The notes: generated by a model from the sequence alone, not told the origin. Shown: positions 1 through 12,830, counted from the stretch's first letter. The stretch: DNA of 64,000 nt from Ustilaginoidea virens (GCF_000687475.1 NC_057320.1:4870501-4934500), one strand, 5' to 3'. A program made the numbers and translations.

Positions 1-836
1 AGGGAGCGGCTGCGTACGGCTGTCATTTCTCTAGAACCAAACATTAATCCAATCGGGTAAAAACAACCGTTGACATTACATTGGCATAGCTGGCGGCCGC
101 TAACCAGGGGGTACTAGGCTAGGCACCACCCGCCACTAGCCTACTAGCCCGTCCGTCTACCCGTCAGTTGCAGCCAGCCCCCGCAGATTCATGGTTTATT
201 CGACGCGCGGACTTTATTCCAAGTCGAAACGAAACACCCCGCTCGACACACAAACACACACACACACTTCCTTTGCAGATGCCTCCCGATAAAGCCCCGT
301 GAAGATTGAGATGCCGGCCTAGGTAGGGAGCCATCAGCGAGGCCGTCATTTCGGGAGACGCAACAATCGCAGCGGTTCAGGCGTCGTTGCCTCGGCGTTC
401 AGTCCTGCCGGGCGAACTGACCCGACCTTGTGGCGGACTCGGGCCCAAAAAACTGCTCATGCTGAGGCTATCACCAAACCGCTTGGTGTGGCGCATCAGC
501 CAATCCGTCGATTGCTTCGGCCTGACAAGTCGTTGTTGCCCCCCTTTCCCCTCCCCGTCGGGTTGCACAAAATTTGAGGGACGTCTGGACGTCTCTCCAC
601 CATATTTAACCGCCCTTTGCAGCCGCTCTTTGCAAGCATCCCCGACCCCCTTCTTGCCATCTTTCCCTTTGCAGTAGCGAACCTATTCTCCCGCAACGGT
701 TAGCAACGTCCGATGGCCATGAGTCTTGAGCCCTAGCCGCCCGCCACTGCCTGGTATCCCGCGCTGCCCAGATATCGCTATCCCGCTGCAGTTCATCTCC
801 CCACGGGCGGTGCCTGATGCCGGCACCACTTGGGCC
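1..836. other. intergenic region upstream of a Zn2Cys6 regulator
   Basis: No supported gene is seen. The short open frames on both strands have no recognisable domain and overlap one another. A small CA-rich tract lies near 249-267. The last few hundred bases probably hold the promoter and 5' leader of the regulator that starts at 837, but no clear TATA box was found. Confidence 0.5.
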
Positions 837-2294
837 ATGGCGCCACCGGTCGAGGTGAGGCAGAAAGCGCGAGGCAAACCCCGCGGCATGCGCCGAGACC
901 GGGACTGCCATAGCTGCAGGACGCGCAACATCAAATGTGACCTGAACCGCCCGTCGTGTGCACAGTGTCTCGAGGCGAAGATTGTTTGCGCAGGGTATCC
1001 GCAGCGGGTGATTTGGGCGACGGAGCGATCGGCCAGGGACGCGGCGTCGCCCACGGCTGGTGGTGGTGGTGGTGGTGGTGGTGGTGGTGGTGCAGCGCCG
1101 CCGGGCGTCGAGGCGCAAAGGCAGCAACGCAGAGCATCAAGACCAAACGCACCCGGAAAGCCACCTGGGCCTAGTCTGGCTGACGGGGCCGCTTCTGGGA
1201 AAACGGGCGCGGGCATGGCAACGACACCAACATCCACTCTGGCAGCCACCTGTTCGGGGAGCCCTGTTCTCGATCTGCCTTGCTTGCCGACGGACCAAAA
1301 CAGCTTCATGACGAGCCTCGTGGCATTTTGCCAACACATCATATCAACAGACATGTCCGGAGGCGACCGCGGCCACTACCTGTCCATAGAAGCCGCCCGC
1401 CTCATCTCCCAGCTGCACGACCTGATGAAAGCGCGGATCGAGGGCCGGGCCGGGGCCCCGTTGGCCCGCGGAGAGACGTGGGACTCGATTGAGACGGCGC
1501 GCCACCGACTCGCCGTGCTGATTGGGCTCAACGAGGCCCTCGAAGCCGCCAACCCGTTCGCGTTTCTGGGAATCGCCGCCTTTGCCGTGCTCGAGGTTTG
1601 CGACAGCCCCTTTGGCGAGTGGCAGCGTCACCTGCACGGGGCCAAGTCGCTGCTCGACTACCACTGCCCCGACCACGGCGCGCTGCAGGACCTGTCGCGC
1701 ACCGTGACGGGGCTGACCGAGATTGTCGCCCGGCTCGTCTGGTTCGACACACTGGGCGCCATCGCCAGAGGGTCGCAGGGCCTCATCTTTGACGAGTGGC
1801 ACCGCCGGACCGTCGACCAGAGGCTGTTCCAGGTGGTGGGCTGCTCGGCCGACAGCTTCGAGCTGTTCAGCAAGGTGGCGAGCGGGCACGTGGCCGCGCA
1901 CGCCATGGACGCGTGCATGCTGGCCATGGAGCAGCTCGCCAGCGTCAACGCGGACGACGACTCGGCCTGGGGCGTCTCGGCCAACGTCAACCGGTGCGCG
2001 TCAGCCATAGCGGTGCTGGCGCAGCTCGGCGGCGCGGACCGCTCGGCCCAGAGAGCCATGGCTGCGGCTGTGCAGCACGCGTGCGACCTGATTGCGTCCA
2101 TGAGCCCCCTGTCCATCTACTACATACACGTCGCCGTGCCCGCGTACCTGGCGGGCATGAACGCCACAGCCTGGGGCCAGTGCGAGATACTCCGCACGTA
2201 CTGGCACCGGTGCAATCACCTGGGCGTGCAGCGGTATCCGGACGGGTTGGCCAAGTGTGAGGAGCGGTGGAAAGCAAGGGGCCTGGCTGGCTAG
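837..2294 (+). CDS. Zn(II)2Cys6 transcription factor, intronless
   Basis: Predicted nuclear DNA-binding regulator of 485 aa in one exon. The N terminus holds a binuclear zinc cluster with cysteines at about residues 24, 27, 34, 41, 44 and 51 (spacing X2, X6, X6, X2, X6), preceded by Arg/Lys-rich sequence. An 11-glycine run follows at about residues 75-85, then a Pro/Ser/Ala linker. The remaining ~320 residues are helical and include a W-x-x-H-x-x-GA-x-x-LL segment typical of the fungal-specific transcription factor 2 family. The first ATG in this frame, at 837, is taken as the start; the frame is open further upstream but has only non-ATG triplets. Target genes cannot be read from the sequence. 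The next gene downstream on the same strand is the amidase at 3440, 1.1 kb away, so a functional link is possible but unproven. Confidence 0.85.
   Translation: MAPPVEVRQKARGKPRGMRRDRDCHSCRTRNIKCDLNRPSCAQCLEAKIVCAGYPQRVIWATERSARDAASPTAGGGGGGGGGGGAAPPGVEAQRQQRRASRPNAPGKPPGPSLADGAASGKTGAGMATTPTSTLAATCSGSPVLDLPCLPTDQNSFMTSLVAFCQHIISTDMSGGDRGHYLSIEAARLISQLHDLMKARIEGRAGAPLARGETWDSIETARHRLAVLIGLNEALEAANPFAFLGIAAFAVLEVCDSPFGEWQRHLHGAKSLLDYHCPDHGALQDLSRTVTGLTEIVARLVWFDTLGAIARGSQGLIFDEWHRRTVDQRLFQVVGCSADSFELFSKVASGHVAAHAMDACMLAMEQLASVNADDDSAWGVSANVNRCASAIAVLAQLGGADRSAQRAMAAAVQHACDLIASMSPLSIYYIHVAVPAYLAGMNATAWGQCEILRTYWHRCNHLGVQRYPDGLAKCEERWKARGLAG
1059..1091 (+). repeat. (GGT)11 trinucleotide repeat encoding polyglycine
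   Basis: Eleven perfect GGT codons lie inside the regulator reading frame and give a polyglycine linker between the zinc cluster and the regulatory domain. Such a perfect microsatellite is likely to vary in length between isolates without shifting the frame. Confidence 0.95.
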
Positions 2295-3439
2295 CTGGAG
2301 GGCGGGCGGGCTTGGGGGAAGGGAGGTGCGCAGATGGAATCTTTGACTGAAACGGAAACATGGGCTTTCTTTTTTACTTTGGAATCATTCTGTAATCAGG
2401 GGCCATCCTGTAATCAGGGGCAAGCGGTTTGGTCCGGATATCCCATCAAGTGAGTATTCTAGGCTCGAGTGCTCTCCGAGCCTTTGCTCAAGTACGAGCC
2501 CAAAAACCCACACGCCAAAGTTCTTTTTTCAGCCCAGCACATCTACAAAGTACCGAGGCATCGAATCCAACTTGGCGCGGCGTGTGCCCGGCACGCACTC
2601 TTGCTTGCGTCTCGACCATTTCCGCTCCGTTCCTTCATCCCGAGCCGCCGCACCACCAGTCGACCTCCTCGACTCGATGTCCACGGGGTCCCCCCACCCC
2701 CGCGACACCAATTACCCAAACAGGAAACCAGCCTAAACCACCCCACCCTTCGGGCACGGCGGAAGAGTGAATAAAGAAGTGGGCTCAATCTGCCTCGGTA
2801 ATTTCGCGAGGCCCTCTGCCTCTGCCTCTGCCTCTGCCTCTGCCTTGCCCCTTGCCTCTTGCCTCTTGCCTCTTTCTTCTGCTGACCCCGCGGGCGGCTG
2901 CTCTGTCCGATCGACTCCCCCTCAACGCCAAGTGGCGTGACCCGTTGACCCCGCATTTCCGCCGCATCGGGCGGCAGGTACCCCCTGGCTTCGGCATCAC
3001 GCACTGCTGCTGCCTTTGCCGCCCAGGGTCGTTCGTCCTGGCGAATCTCAGCAAAAAAGCGTGCTGCTGCTGGCTCCTCCGCGCTGCCCGTGCGCCCCCG
3101 GTGTCGGATGGATTCTGTCATGAAGCCCAAAGTCCCCGATGTGATAAGGCATCATCTACCATGATCCCATTTGAGGCATTCACCCTTGCCACATTGTCTT
3201 TTTTTTTTTTTTTTTTAAAAAAAAAGATAAGGGAAAAAAAAAAAAAAAGAAAAAAAAGGCCCCCGCCGCACCTCGCACTTTTCACGGACGAGGCGCAAGC
3301 CGGGACTGACCTGACAAGAAAGACCGGGCACATGAACTCACAAGACAAGCCAACGACGATTTCAATCTTCATCAACCGAGGGCTTTTTTTGGATTTTTTC
3401 TTCTTCCTTTCTTCTTTTTTTTTCTTTTTTTTTAGGAGC
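2295..3439. other. intergenic region and amidase promoter
   Basis: No supported gene. It contains a CTCTGC/CTTGCCT tandem tract at 2813-2873, a T-run followed by A-runs at about 3199-3259, and a second T-rich tract at 3384-3433 just before the amidase ATG. Two GATAAG motifs are listed separately. The mixed low-complexity sequence looks like promoter and 5' leader. Confidence 0.6.
3142..3231 (+). promoter_or_regulatory. pair of HGATAR motifs upstream of the amidase
   Basis: TGATAAG at 3142-3148 and AGATAAG at 3225-3231 lie about 298 and 215 bp upstream of the amidase ATG in the same orientation. HGATAR is the binding motif of the AreA/NIT2 nitrogen GATA factors, and fungal acetamidases are classic AreA targets. 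Function here is inferred. Confidence 0.5.
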
Positions 3440-5457
3440 ATGACGCTGGAGGCTGCAACCGGGGCGAGCGGGCCGTCTGCCCCTTCGTGGGAGCTCATCG
3501 CGTCGGAGAAGCGTCAGGCGCTGCTGGCGTCTATACCTGAGGAGTGGCGCATCCCGCCCGGCTTGCTGCCCCCCGAGGCAGAGGACGACGTCACCAACTG
3601 GCCCGAGACGAGTGGCTGGTTCACGCCGGACGAGCTGGCGATTACAAACTCGACGGCGAGCGAGCTCGTCCCCAGGCTGGCCTCGGGGGAGCTTTCGTCC
3701 GCGGCTGCCACGATGGCCTTTTGCAAGAGGGCTGCCGCCGCGCACCAGCTGGTAAGTCCCATCGTGTGCCATCTGCCGCTCGGGGGGGCCTAGGGTGGTC
3801 CGCATTTCCGCCGCGGAGTCGATGTGTTTTTTTTTTTTTTTTTTTTGGCCCGGCTCGGAAACGACGTGCGAGTAGCGGCGGCAAAACGTCCGCGGTTACG
3901 AGGCTCCCAGTGTGTATTATGTGAGTATATATATGTATATATGTATGTGTATTGACCCCTGTGGGACCGCCAGACAAACTGCCTCTCGGAAACGTGCTTC
4001 GATCGCGCGGTGCGGACCGCAAGGGAGAGGGACTTGCACCTCGCGCGGACTGGGAGCCCGGTGGGCCCCCTGCACGGCCTTCCCATCTCGCTCAAGGACA
4101 ACTTCAACCTACGGGGCCTGGACGCCACCCTCGGGTTCGCATCGCACGTCGGCGATGCGGCCGAGGCGGACTCGACGCTGGCGCGGGTCCTGGAAGACGC
4201 CGGCGCGGTCTTTTACGTCAAGACCAACACCCCCACCGCCATGATGATCGCCGAGAGCGTCAACAACGTGTTTGGGAGGACGGTGAACCCGCTCAACAGG
4301 AAGACGACCAGCGGGGGCAGCTCCGGCGGCGAGTCGGCGCTGCTGGCCATGAAGGGGAGCCCCCTCGGCGTGGGCTCGGACATTGGCGGCTCGCTGCGCA
4401 TCCCCGCCGCCTGCACGGGTCTCTTCACCCTGCGGCCGTCCTACGGCCGGTTTCCCGTGAGGAACTGCCGCTCCGGGATGCCCGGGCAGGAAGCCGTCCA
4501 GTCGGTCAACGGGCCCATGGCCAGGGCGCTCGCGGACATTGCCATGTACTCTCGGGCAGTGGCCGGCAGCCAGCCCTGGCTTGCAGACCCGCGGTGCCTG
4601 CCCATGCCATGGCGAGAGGTCCACCTGCCGAGCAAGCTCAAGATTGGCGTCATGTGGCACGACAACATGGTTCGTCCCACACCCCCCGTGACGCGGGCCC
4701 TCCGCGCGGCCGTGGCCAAGCTCGGGGCGGCGGGTCACGAGGTGGTCGAGTGGGATCCCGCCGACCAGAGGGAGGGGCTCGACCTGCTCGCGCGCATGTT
4801 TGTCGCCGACGGCGGCACGGCCATCAGGAAGCAGCTCGAGCGGACCGGCGAGCCGTGGCGTCCCGAGATGGAGCAGTTCCGCGTGGCCACGCAGCTGACG
4901 ACGTACGAGATGTGGAATCTGCAGCTGGAGCGCGTCGACTTCCAGAACAGGTACCTGGACCGGTGGAACGAGGCCGGCCTCGACGCGATTTTGTGCCCGA
5001 CGATTCCGTTCAACACCGTTAGGAACGGGTCATTCAAGCATGGTACGTTTCGAGGCCTCGGTGTCCCGGGGGTGCTCGTCATGAGCAGCTCGGCGGGTGG
5101 TTCTTGTTGCTGAAACTCCTTGGCAGTCGGCTACACCGGGGTTTACAACGTCCTCGACTACTCCTGCCTCTCCTTCCCGACAGGCCTCACCGTCGACAAG
5201 GCCGTCGACCGCATCGACGAGCGCTACCGGCCTCTTGGATCGGACTGCGAGGCCATCAATACAGGCTGTAAGTCGCAACGTGTTTCCCAAGTTTGGCGCA
5301 AACCGGACAAGAGAGTTGACGCGTCCGGGTCGAATCGACAGATGATGCCGAGATTATGCACGGCTTGCCGATTAGCTTGCAGCTGGTGGGTAGAAGACTG
5401 GAAGAAGAGAAGGTGCTTGCGATGGGCAGCGAGATTTTGCATGCACTCTCGTCGTAG
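3440..5457 (+). CDS. amidase (amidase-signature family), four exons
   Basis: Hydrolyses a carboxamide to acid and ammonia; the exact substrate cannot be read, though length and motifs fit fungal acetamidase-type enzymes. Exons 3440-3751, 3974-5042, 5127-5267 and 5342-5457 join in frame to 545 aa, the usual size. The amidase-signature triad is present: Lys145 (in LKDNF), cis-Ser220 (in SGGSSGGE) and nucleophile Ser244 (in GSDIGGS). The C terminus carries the family ending HGLPISLQLVGRR. No signal peptide is seen, so a cytosolic enzyme is likely. Intron 1 contains a run of 20 T. All three introns are GT...AG and every junction keeps conserved residues in frame. Two GATA-factor motifs upstream suggest control by nitrogen supply. 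A more specific name would be a guess. Confidence 0.93.
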
Positions 5458-7585
5458 GGGGCTCGTCCAATCCTGCAGGTGGATGAAGGCCTGCGGTTTT
5501 CGGTAGAAGCATGTCGAATGGCAAGAAACATTGAGTCGCATCGATCGTTTCCAGGAGCTCCCGGTGCCGGAACCCACGATGAGAGCCATGAAGGGATGGG
5601 TACCGCATCACCACCGTTCCTTTCAACAGCCGTAGCCTGCCCTCATGATTGATCTGATCGTTCAGGCCCCCAAGACGGTTCCGAACCGCTCCATCATGCC
5701 CTCCCGCGGCCATGGCCATGGCCAAGGCGCTGTCGCTGTCTGCATGGAGGCAAGTGTCCACAGTGCGCGCGCACCAAACACTGTCCAAGACGCAAACACC
5801 TCGCCTCTCAAACAAGCTGCGCGCGCCCTGCACCACCACATGGTGCCACATGGACTCGGCGACATGCCACTTCAGCTTCCAGGGGCGATGTTTTGAAATA
5901 TAGTTCTTGCTCTGCGCTGGGTAAATGAGGGTGACGCGGGGAGCAAGCAGCTTTCATCTCGGAGGCGCACGTTGCCTGCTGTTCGGAGGCTGACGGTACC
6001 TGACGAAGTATGCAGTCCCTATGCTGTGGAGCCGCGCCTGCTCACGAATGCGCTGATGCCGGACCTGGAAAGAGAAGCCAGAGCCATCCTCGGGCATTTC
6101 CGTGCGCTGTAGATCAGCGTCTATTATTATCAAAGGATTGACTGCTTGTAGAGGAGTGGTGGAGTAAGTCTCGCTCTCATCGCTGGTTTCTACAGCGTGG
6201 GGTATGCAGGAGCTTGCAAAAGAGCCCCCCGGGCCTCGGAACTTTTGAAGCCTAGAGTGGGGAGCACCAGACTTTGTATCACTAACTCCTCCGTACCTTG
6301 GCTACCATGTACCACCAACCTGGTATGTATGTACCTACCTCCTGGTGCATAGATTGGTGCGTGGGCGGCCTCAGCAGCAAAGGTGCTCCGCTGGGGAGGA
6401 GCACAGTGGCCAGCCCACCGGTAGGATGGTCATCACCGCCTACCAATCTACAACCAGACGTCAACTTTCCGGGGACATGGCTGGGGAATCTTTGTGACGC
6501 CCTCCATTCTGTTCCATCCATACAATTCACAGTACATGCCGCTTTGAACTAACTTTTGCGGCGCTTCATTCGTTGAAATACGTCGAAAACAGGCGGCAGG
6601 CAAGCAGCAGGCAAGCAGCAGGCAGGCAGCAGGCAGGCAGGCAGCTTCTTCTTCGCGGTGGTTTGTCGAGCCTTGCCGAGCGTCACCTGGCCCCAAGGTC
6701 CTTTGCCGGTCAATGCAATCGCTCATCCCCAAGCCGTGATAGTAGACTACATCTGGTATGTACATAGTAGACGGGGACGGCCTTGGGCCTGGGATCTTTT
6801 GGGCCCAGGTTGTCCGAAAAAGGCTGGTGGCAGCATGAACCATGAACCGCGGGGGGGGGGGGGGAGAATGGGCGCAACCAATCAAGGGCGGCCTTGAGGC
6901 TAGCGCCACATAAATCAATCTTTCAGAACTCTGGGTCCGGTCCGTAAGCCCACATGGCAGCATCTTTGTCCCGTCAAGCCACATGATGTTAAGTTACTTA
7001 TTTATGCATACTAGCATTTATTGCCCTTGCCTGCATCTTGGGCTAGTGAAGAGCTGCTGTGAACGCTGCACAAAGTTCCATCCTTTATCGGAAAGCCAGC
7101 TCCCCTCCCTCGTTCGCCGCATGATCATGCTCGACAAGACCCCCCAGTCTTACGTTGTGAGGCCGCCAATCCTAGCCGGACCTTTTTTTCGACCTTGCTG
7201 CGCGCTGGAGGAGGCTTACGCTGGAGGAGGCTTTCTTTGACCATCGACCCGACCCGACCCGCCCCGCCTGCCTCTTGACTGTGGGGACTCGGTGCAGTAT
7301 TTGGAAAGCATGTTGGGTCACTATGCAATTGCAAGGCGTCAAGTCAAACGCCATGCGACTTGGAGGGTGCACATGTGGCCATGTGGCGTTGCTAGCCTCG
7401 GGCGTACTGCCCCTCCATACGGAGTAAATACATTGATAGCATCCCGTCCCATTTACAGAAGGTCTGGTGTCTGGTTGTGTTGCCAATGTCTGATGATTTT
7501 AGCGCGGATGTCGACTTGTTGAGCCACTGCAACACGGCACGGGCGTACCCAGCCGCTGCTGCGGACAATAGCGGGGCAAAGCAAC
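5458..7585. other. gene-poor interval between amidase and retrotransposon
   Basis: No complete gene is supported. An open frame without ATG at 5897-6112 (+) ends with a protein-like stretch (...YAVEPRLLTNALMPDLERE...) and may be a gene fragment, but I do not recognise it. A CAGG/CAAGCAG tandem tract lies at 6592-6643 and a run of G at about 6850-6863. The interval ends at the 5-bp target duplication GCAAC (7581-7585) of the adjacent element. Confidence 0.5.
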
Positions 7586-7781
7586 TGTTGGAGGGAAATT
7601 GGCTTGTCTGTAATGTGGATATCGGTCATGTCCGAGGTCGGATGTGCCGAGTTCTCCCTGGATCAGTAAGCCCTTAGGGGTACCCCCTATCCCACTATAA
7701 ATAGCTGGGAACACAAGTCTCTTAGAGAGGACTTAGTTCCTTCAATCAAGCATTATCGCATTTTCCCTATGCATTCTGATA
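7586..7781 (+). repeat. left LTR of the copia element
   Basis: 196 bp, beginning TGTTGG and ending TGATA, where the right LTR ends TGACA. It differs from the right LTR by 13 transitions, no transversions and one 2-bp indel near the start. It contains TATAAATA (about 7696-7703), a plausible promoter TATA box. Confidence 0.93.
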
Positions 7782-8739
7782 TGGTAGCAATTGCGTAAAT
7801 ATCATAACAAAACCTTATTATTATCCCTTACCTCGTAGCCCAGCCTTAAGATCAACCGTTATCTTTATTTCGCTATAAAAGCTACTATTTTCCGGATCCT
7901 ATTTGAGTAAGCTCCGGGTTCCCTATTGAATCCGTCAAAAGCCTTATTGCTGATATACTCGTGTGGCCTCATCAATCAAAAAGGAGGCTATTACAGAAAG
8001 TCGCGATATTTCCTTTAATCTAATAAATCGACATCTTAACTACTATTTTTCGTTAGATCAATTCGTGCCCTAAATATTATTATTAGCGAAAATAGGTACT
8101 ATTACTAATAATAGCTCTAAACTAGTAGTCAAGCTGATATCCTGATATAACTGGGATATCTAGTATAATTACATTTAAAAGCGTACTTTAGATAATAATA
8201 TTTGGATATTCGTTAATCTTAAGGGCTTAGAAATACTAAATATACCCCTTCTGCCGGCATAAGAATTGGATGAACCTATCTATTCCACGCAGGCATTAGT
8301 ATTAATACTAACATCTATAGCAACAGCAGATTCATCAATAGAAGCTGCAGATCGTGCCCCTTCTATAAATACTAAAGCTGCATCGGCAGCTAGGGTATTA
8401 TCGGCAGTACTAACGGTAAGAATAAGAATAATCCAGCTACAGTAAGTCGAGAATATTAAAGAAAACCACTACTTTAAGCCGATATAACGCCCTAGTAGTA
8501 TTAGTACTGCAGAATAGATAAAATAAGCCAATATTTAGTATAACTTTTAGAATAATTATTATACGATATTTAGTCGGAATCTTCGAGTATATATAGCGTG
8601 ATTTGAATTAATATTAAGTCCTAGCTATAAGATATTAGTAGTAGGCAATTAGAACATTTAAGGAAAAATTTAACGCCTAATAGAATATATGCGACCGGTT
8701 TAGCTTATTATCCGGGAATACCTTAAAGAAAAATTCAAG

Positions 8740-9740
8740 TAGGCTATACAACGTAACCTCGGAAGATATAATATAGAGGAATGGTTTAATAAAATCTCTA
8801 TATTATATAAGCGATTAGTGCGAATAGACTCGATCCTTATTAATGGGAATATGCCTACCAAATAGCTAGCGGAAGCTTTTTATTAAAAGTATCCTGCTTT
8901 TAAGGAAAAAATCCTTAATCGAATAGTAAAAGCATAGGAACGGAATAAATATCTCGATTTTCTAACAACCGTTAAATATATTTAGTAGAAATAGGAGCTA
9001 GAAGAGAAGGGGAAGGTTAGTAGTAGTTATATAGTATTTATAACTAACGATACTAAACCTTTATTATAAGCCGCTTCTAGCGATACTTCGGCTTTATCTT
9101 TAGTAGAGAAAAAGACCTATAAATACTATAGGAAGCCCTATATAGTAAAAGGGCCTCATTATAAGAATTATTAGATATTAACTCTATCGATAGCTCTAAA
9201 CTACTTAAAAGATAGGATTAGTAAGAAAAGCTAGGAAGCTATATATAAAAAGATGAAAAAGGAATCTAAAGAGGTATAAAATGCGTTTAAAGCCTTTTAA
9301 AATAAATATAAGGGCAAAGGCAAAAGCAAAAGCAATAACGATAATAATAAAGAAGAAAATAGATTAATAGAGAAAGAAAAGGAAGATAAAGTATTTATAA
9401 TATCTATCCTTTCTATAAGAACTTACCTAGATAATTCAGGTCTTTTAAAGTCTTATATTATACTTAATAGCAGCACTTTAATATACATCTTCAATAATAT
9501 AAAGTGGTTTACTAATATTAAGTATAATATCGATAAGCACCTTATTTATAATGCTTATAATAGTATTTCAAAAGTCCTCGGTATTAACTCTATTCGAATT
9601 ATATTATAAGATAGAAGGGCCGTTACCTTTACTAATATTCTATATAATCCGATGATTATAGTGAATCTTCTCGCTATAAAAAAGATAAGAAATAAGGGAT
9701 TATTTTAGAATAATAAAGTCGACGAGATTTACCTATAAAA
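8740..9740 (+). pseudogene. copia gag and protease remnant
   Basis: Read in one frame with stops ignored, this segment is gag-like. Near 9118-9174 is a zinc-knuckle remnant in which the expected cysteines now read as tyrosine (TGY to TAY) while its histidine and glycine survive. Near 9450 the protease active-site triplet has changed by G-to-A transitions (Asp to Asn, Gly to Ser). In-frame TAA and TAG codons occur every few dozen codons. Limits are approximate. Confidence 0.75.
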
Positions 9741-9929
9741 AAATAGTTAATAAGAAGTTATTTTTTAAGTTTCTTAGGTAGAAGAAAGGCCCTATATCCT
9801 CTACCAAAATAGCAGAAACGATATGCCTATAGATAAATTCATTATAAGGGCTTAAAATAAAGCCTTAATTATTAATAAAGCCTATTTAGCTCGAGGAGAT
9901 AGCCGCTAGCCTAAAACTTCGATAAAAAC

Positions 9930-10900
9930 GCCTTATGCTATCTAGTATACGCATTTTAGGCACTTAGGTCGGGATTCGATAGATTATATCTTTAAGGATA
10001 TATTATAGATACCTAAGGAAAAAGAAGCTTCAAATTATAAGGTTTATAGCAGTATAAAAATTATAAAGTAGATATCACAATTATCTTATAAGCTCTCGAT
10101 ACCTTAGGAACTCTTTAAAGTAGTCTCTTTCGATCTATTTCTATAAGCTACTGCTTTTAACGGTAATAAATATATAGCGTTATTTACCTACTGATTCACG
10201 GGAATAAAGTGTATTTTTATAATACCTAGAAAGACCGACCTATTTAGATACTAGCTAATCTTCAAGAATTAAGTTTTACACCTATACGATATAGCGATCG
10301 CGATGGTTATTTCTAATAACGAAATGGCGCTTTAGACTAGCAATAGTTAGGAAAAAGCTAAGCGGAAAGGCATCGTAATTCGAAATTCGAGCTTTAGTCA
10401 CTAATATTAGAACGGTTATACTAAACGTTTTAGGGGGGTATTAAAGACGAAGATAGCCTTTTTTAATATATAAGTAGGCTTTCCTAAAGAGTTATAGCCT
10501 ATTATAGCCGAAGTAGTAGTATATTTGCTAAATTAAAGCCTTAGGAAATCGGAAAGACCTTATAATAATTAGAAGTTACCTCTTTAAATGCTTCAACTTT
10601 AGCTCTATAATAATAAGCCTGCCTGGAAATACCTACCGGCAGATATTTATCTATAAATTTACCACCTCTGCGCCTATAGATGTAAGGCTTTCGTAATAAT
10701 TTATAATAGGATATTGCAGAAAGGTCTAAAGCTTAATTAAAGAGCTCACATCGGGTATTTAGCAGGCTATATCTCGACTACTTAGTACCTAATTTAGGTG
10801 CCTTTATTGAAAAGAAGCTACTAGTTTAATTCTAGCTATATTATATTCGATAAGACTGTATTTTATTAAGATGAACGCTACTTACCGATTTCTAAATAAT
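9930..10900 (+). pseudogene. copia integrase remnant
   Basis: The degraded frame keeps the order of a copia integrase: a histidine-rich N-terminal remnant near 9950-9975, then a core with SFDL and later the NNE acidic position near 10315-10325, followed by residues typical of the C-terminal part. Many TAA/TAG codons interrupt it. Limits are approximate; the assignment rests on order within the element and partial motif matches. Confidence 0.65.
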
Positions 10901-11439
10901 AGAAGGAGGCCCTAAATAGCCTTATCGGTAATATTAAAGAAACACCTATTATTAACGACTTTAAACTTATATTATCTAGGAATTCGATTAAAAATATCTT
11001 TACTAACGATCCTATTATTAAATAGGCACTAAAGGCATAAAATGAAGCCACTAATGATGCCCCTTAACTAATAGAAATTAATCTTAAGGTTATAGACTAC
11101 CCCGAAGAAGCTATTGCTTAAGCGATACTACTATCCCTACTATTTTCGCTTAAGCCTAACGATAAACTTAAGCTGATTACTCCCTTCGATAATATATTCT
11201 TTATAAAGCTCGAAGGAAATACTTATAATATATTTGCAGCCTCTATCGCGAAGCCTTTAGCTATAATAGAGGCACTATATATCACGAATATGCCTAAAGA
11301 GCTGGCGATATAGAGGGAGCTTAGAAAGCACCCTAAGCGCGAGGAATTTATTGCCGCCGCAAAAGAAGAATATTTAAAGGTTATAAATAGGGAGATTAGG
11401 TATATTATTTAACGAAATAATTTATCTATTAACCCTTAG

Positions 11440-12830
11440 ATTAAGCTATTAGACCTGAAGTGGGTATTTGCCTACAAATAGGACTAAGATGGGTATCTTA
11501 TTAGTTATAAAGTATAATTATGCGTTCGTAGTGATTAATAACCCTATAATCTTCGTAATACCTAGGCAGCGGCACTTACGGTATATATATTTCGGCTTCT
11601 TATAGCGTTGATATGCTTCTTTAACCTAGAAACGCACTAATATAACTTTATTACGGCCTTTCTTAATGCACTACTTAATAAGACTATCTATTGCAAATAA
11701 CCCGATAGATTCTATAATAGTTTTATATTTATTAGGTTGTTATATACCCTATACGGGCTTCGAAGGTCTCTACTACTATGGTTTAAAGAGTTATTACGAT
11801 TTCTATTGTAATAAGGCTTCAAATAGGTCTATAAGGACCCCTATATCTTTATTAATAGCTTCTTTATTGTATTCTTCTATATTAATAACTTAGTCGTGCT
11901 TTATTATAAGTTATAGATAGAGGCATTCGAATCGTTCTATACGGCATTAATAGCGGTATTTAAGATTAAGGATCTCGGCGAGTTATAGTGGTTCCTAGCA
12001 ATTAAGGTTATTCGCAACCGTATAGCCGGAAAGTTGTAGCTTATATAGAAGGCTTATTTCGATAAGCTAGCGATAAAATATAACCTTACTGCATTTAATA
12101 ATATTAAGGACCGCCTTCTAGAGCACCTACTGCACGCTATAAGACTTAAGGCATTCGATAGGATAGCTAAACCACACGATATAAAGCAATACTAATTAAT
12201 AGTAGGCTCGTTAGTATATCCGATTATAATTATAAGGCCTAAATTAGGCTATATTAGATCGCAGCTATTAAGATTCCTTTAAAATCTAGGTCTAAACTAT
12301 TTACGAGCCGTAAAAAAGGCACTCGATTACGGCTACATATAAAAGAATACTGCGATAGAATTCCGGGCTAATATAGCAGAAATAGAGGTATTTTCTAATG
12401 CTTCCTATGCCGACGATATTACGATGCGACGAAGCAATTAGGGCTATATAATTAAGCTCTTTAGCGGCCTGATTGTATATAAATCAGGTCAATAGGATAC
12501 TATTACGATATTGTCAATAGAGGTAGAGCTTCTTACGATATCTCATACGGTAAAAAAGGTCATCGCCTTTAAGAGATTATATAAGGAAGTTAGGCTTTAA
12601 TTATATGCTAATATCCCTACAATTTAATGCGACAATATCTAGACTATTCGCCTATTAAAGGAGGAATTCTTTAAGCTTGTAATACGGCTTCGTTATATAG
12701 ATATTTATCACTATTAGCTGCGCCAGGAGGTTCAGAAAGGAACGATCGATGTTATATAGGTTCTAACGGGCAATATAGTTGCTAACGGTTTTACAAAGCC
12801 CCTAATAGGCTAAAAATTTAAAATCTTCCG
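11440..12830 (+). pseudogene. copia reverse transcriptase and RNase H remnant
   Basis: The frame retains LKWVFAYK (about 11456), LIALICFFNLETH (about 11600-11640) and YGLRRS near 11755. The catalytic aspartate pair of reverse transcriptase reads as two asparagines near 11875-11880, a G-to-A effect. RNase H follows (SIEVELL near 12505) and the ending GFTKPL is at about 12789-12806. Numerous stops make it non-functional. Confidence 0.8.

Noticed and set aside
726..836. Upstream extension of the first Zn2Cys6 regulator
   Set aside because: The frame is open but begins without an ATG; the first ATG is at 837, a short distance before the zinc cluster.
11666..11893. Open frame inside the copia element as a separate gene
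   Set aside because: It overlaps the degraded reverse-transcriptase region in another frame and has no independent support.
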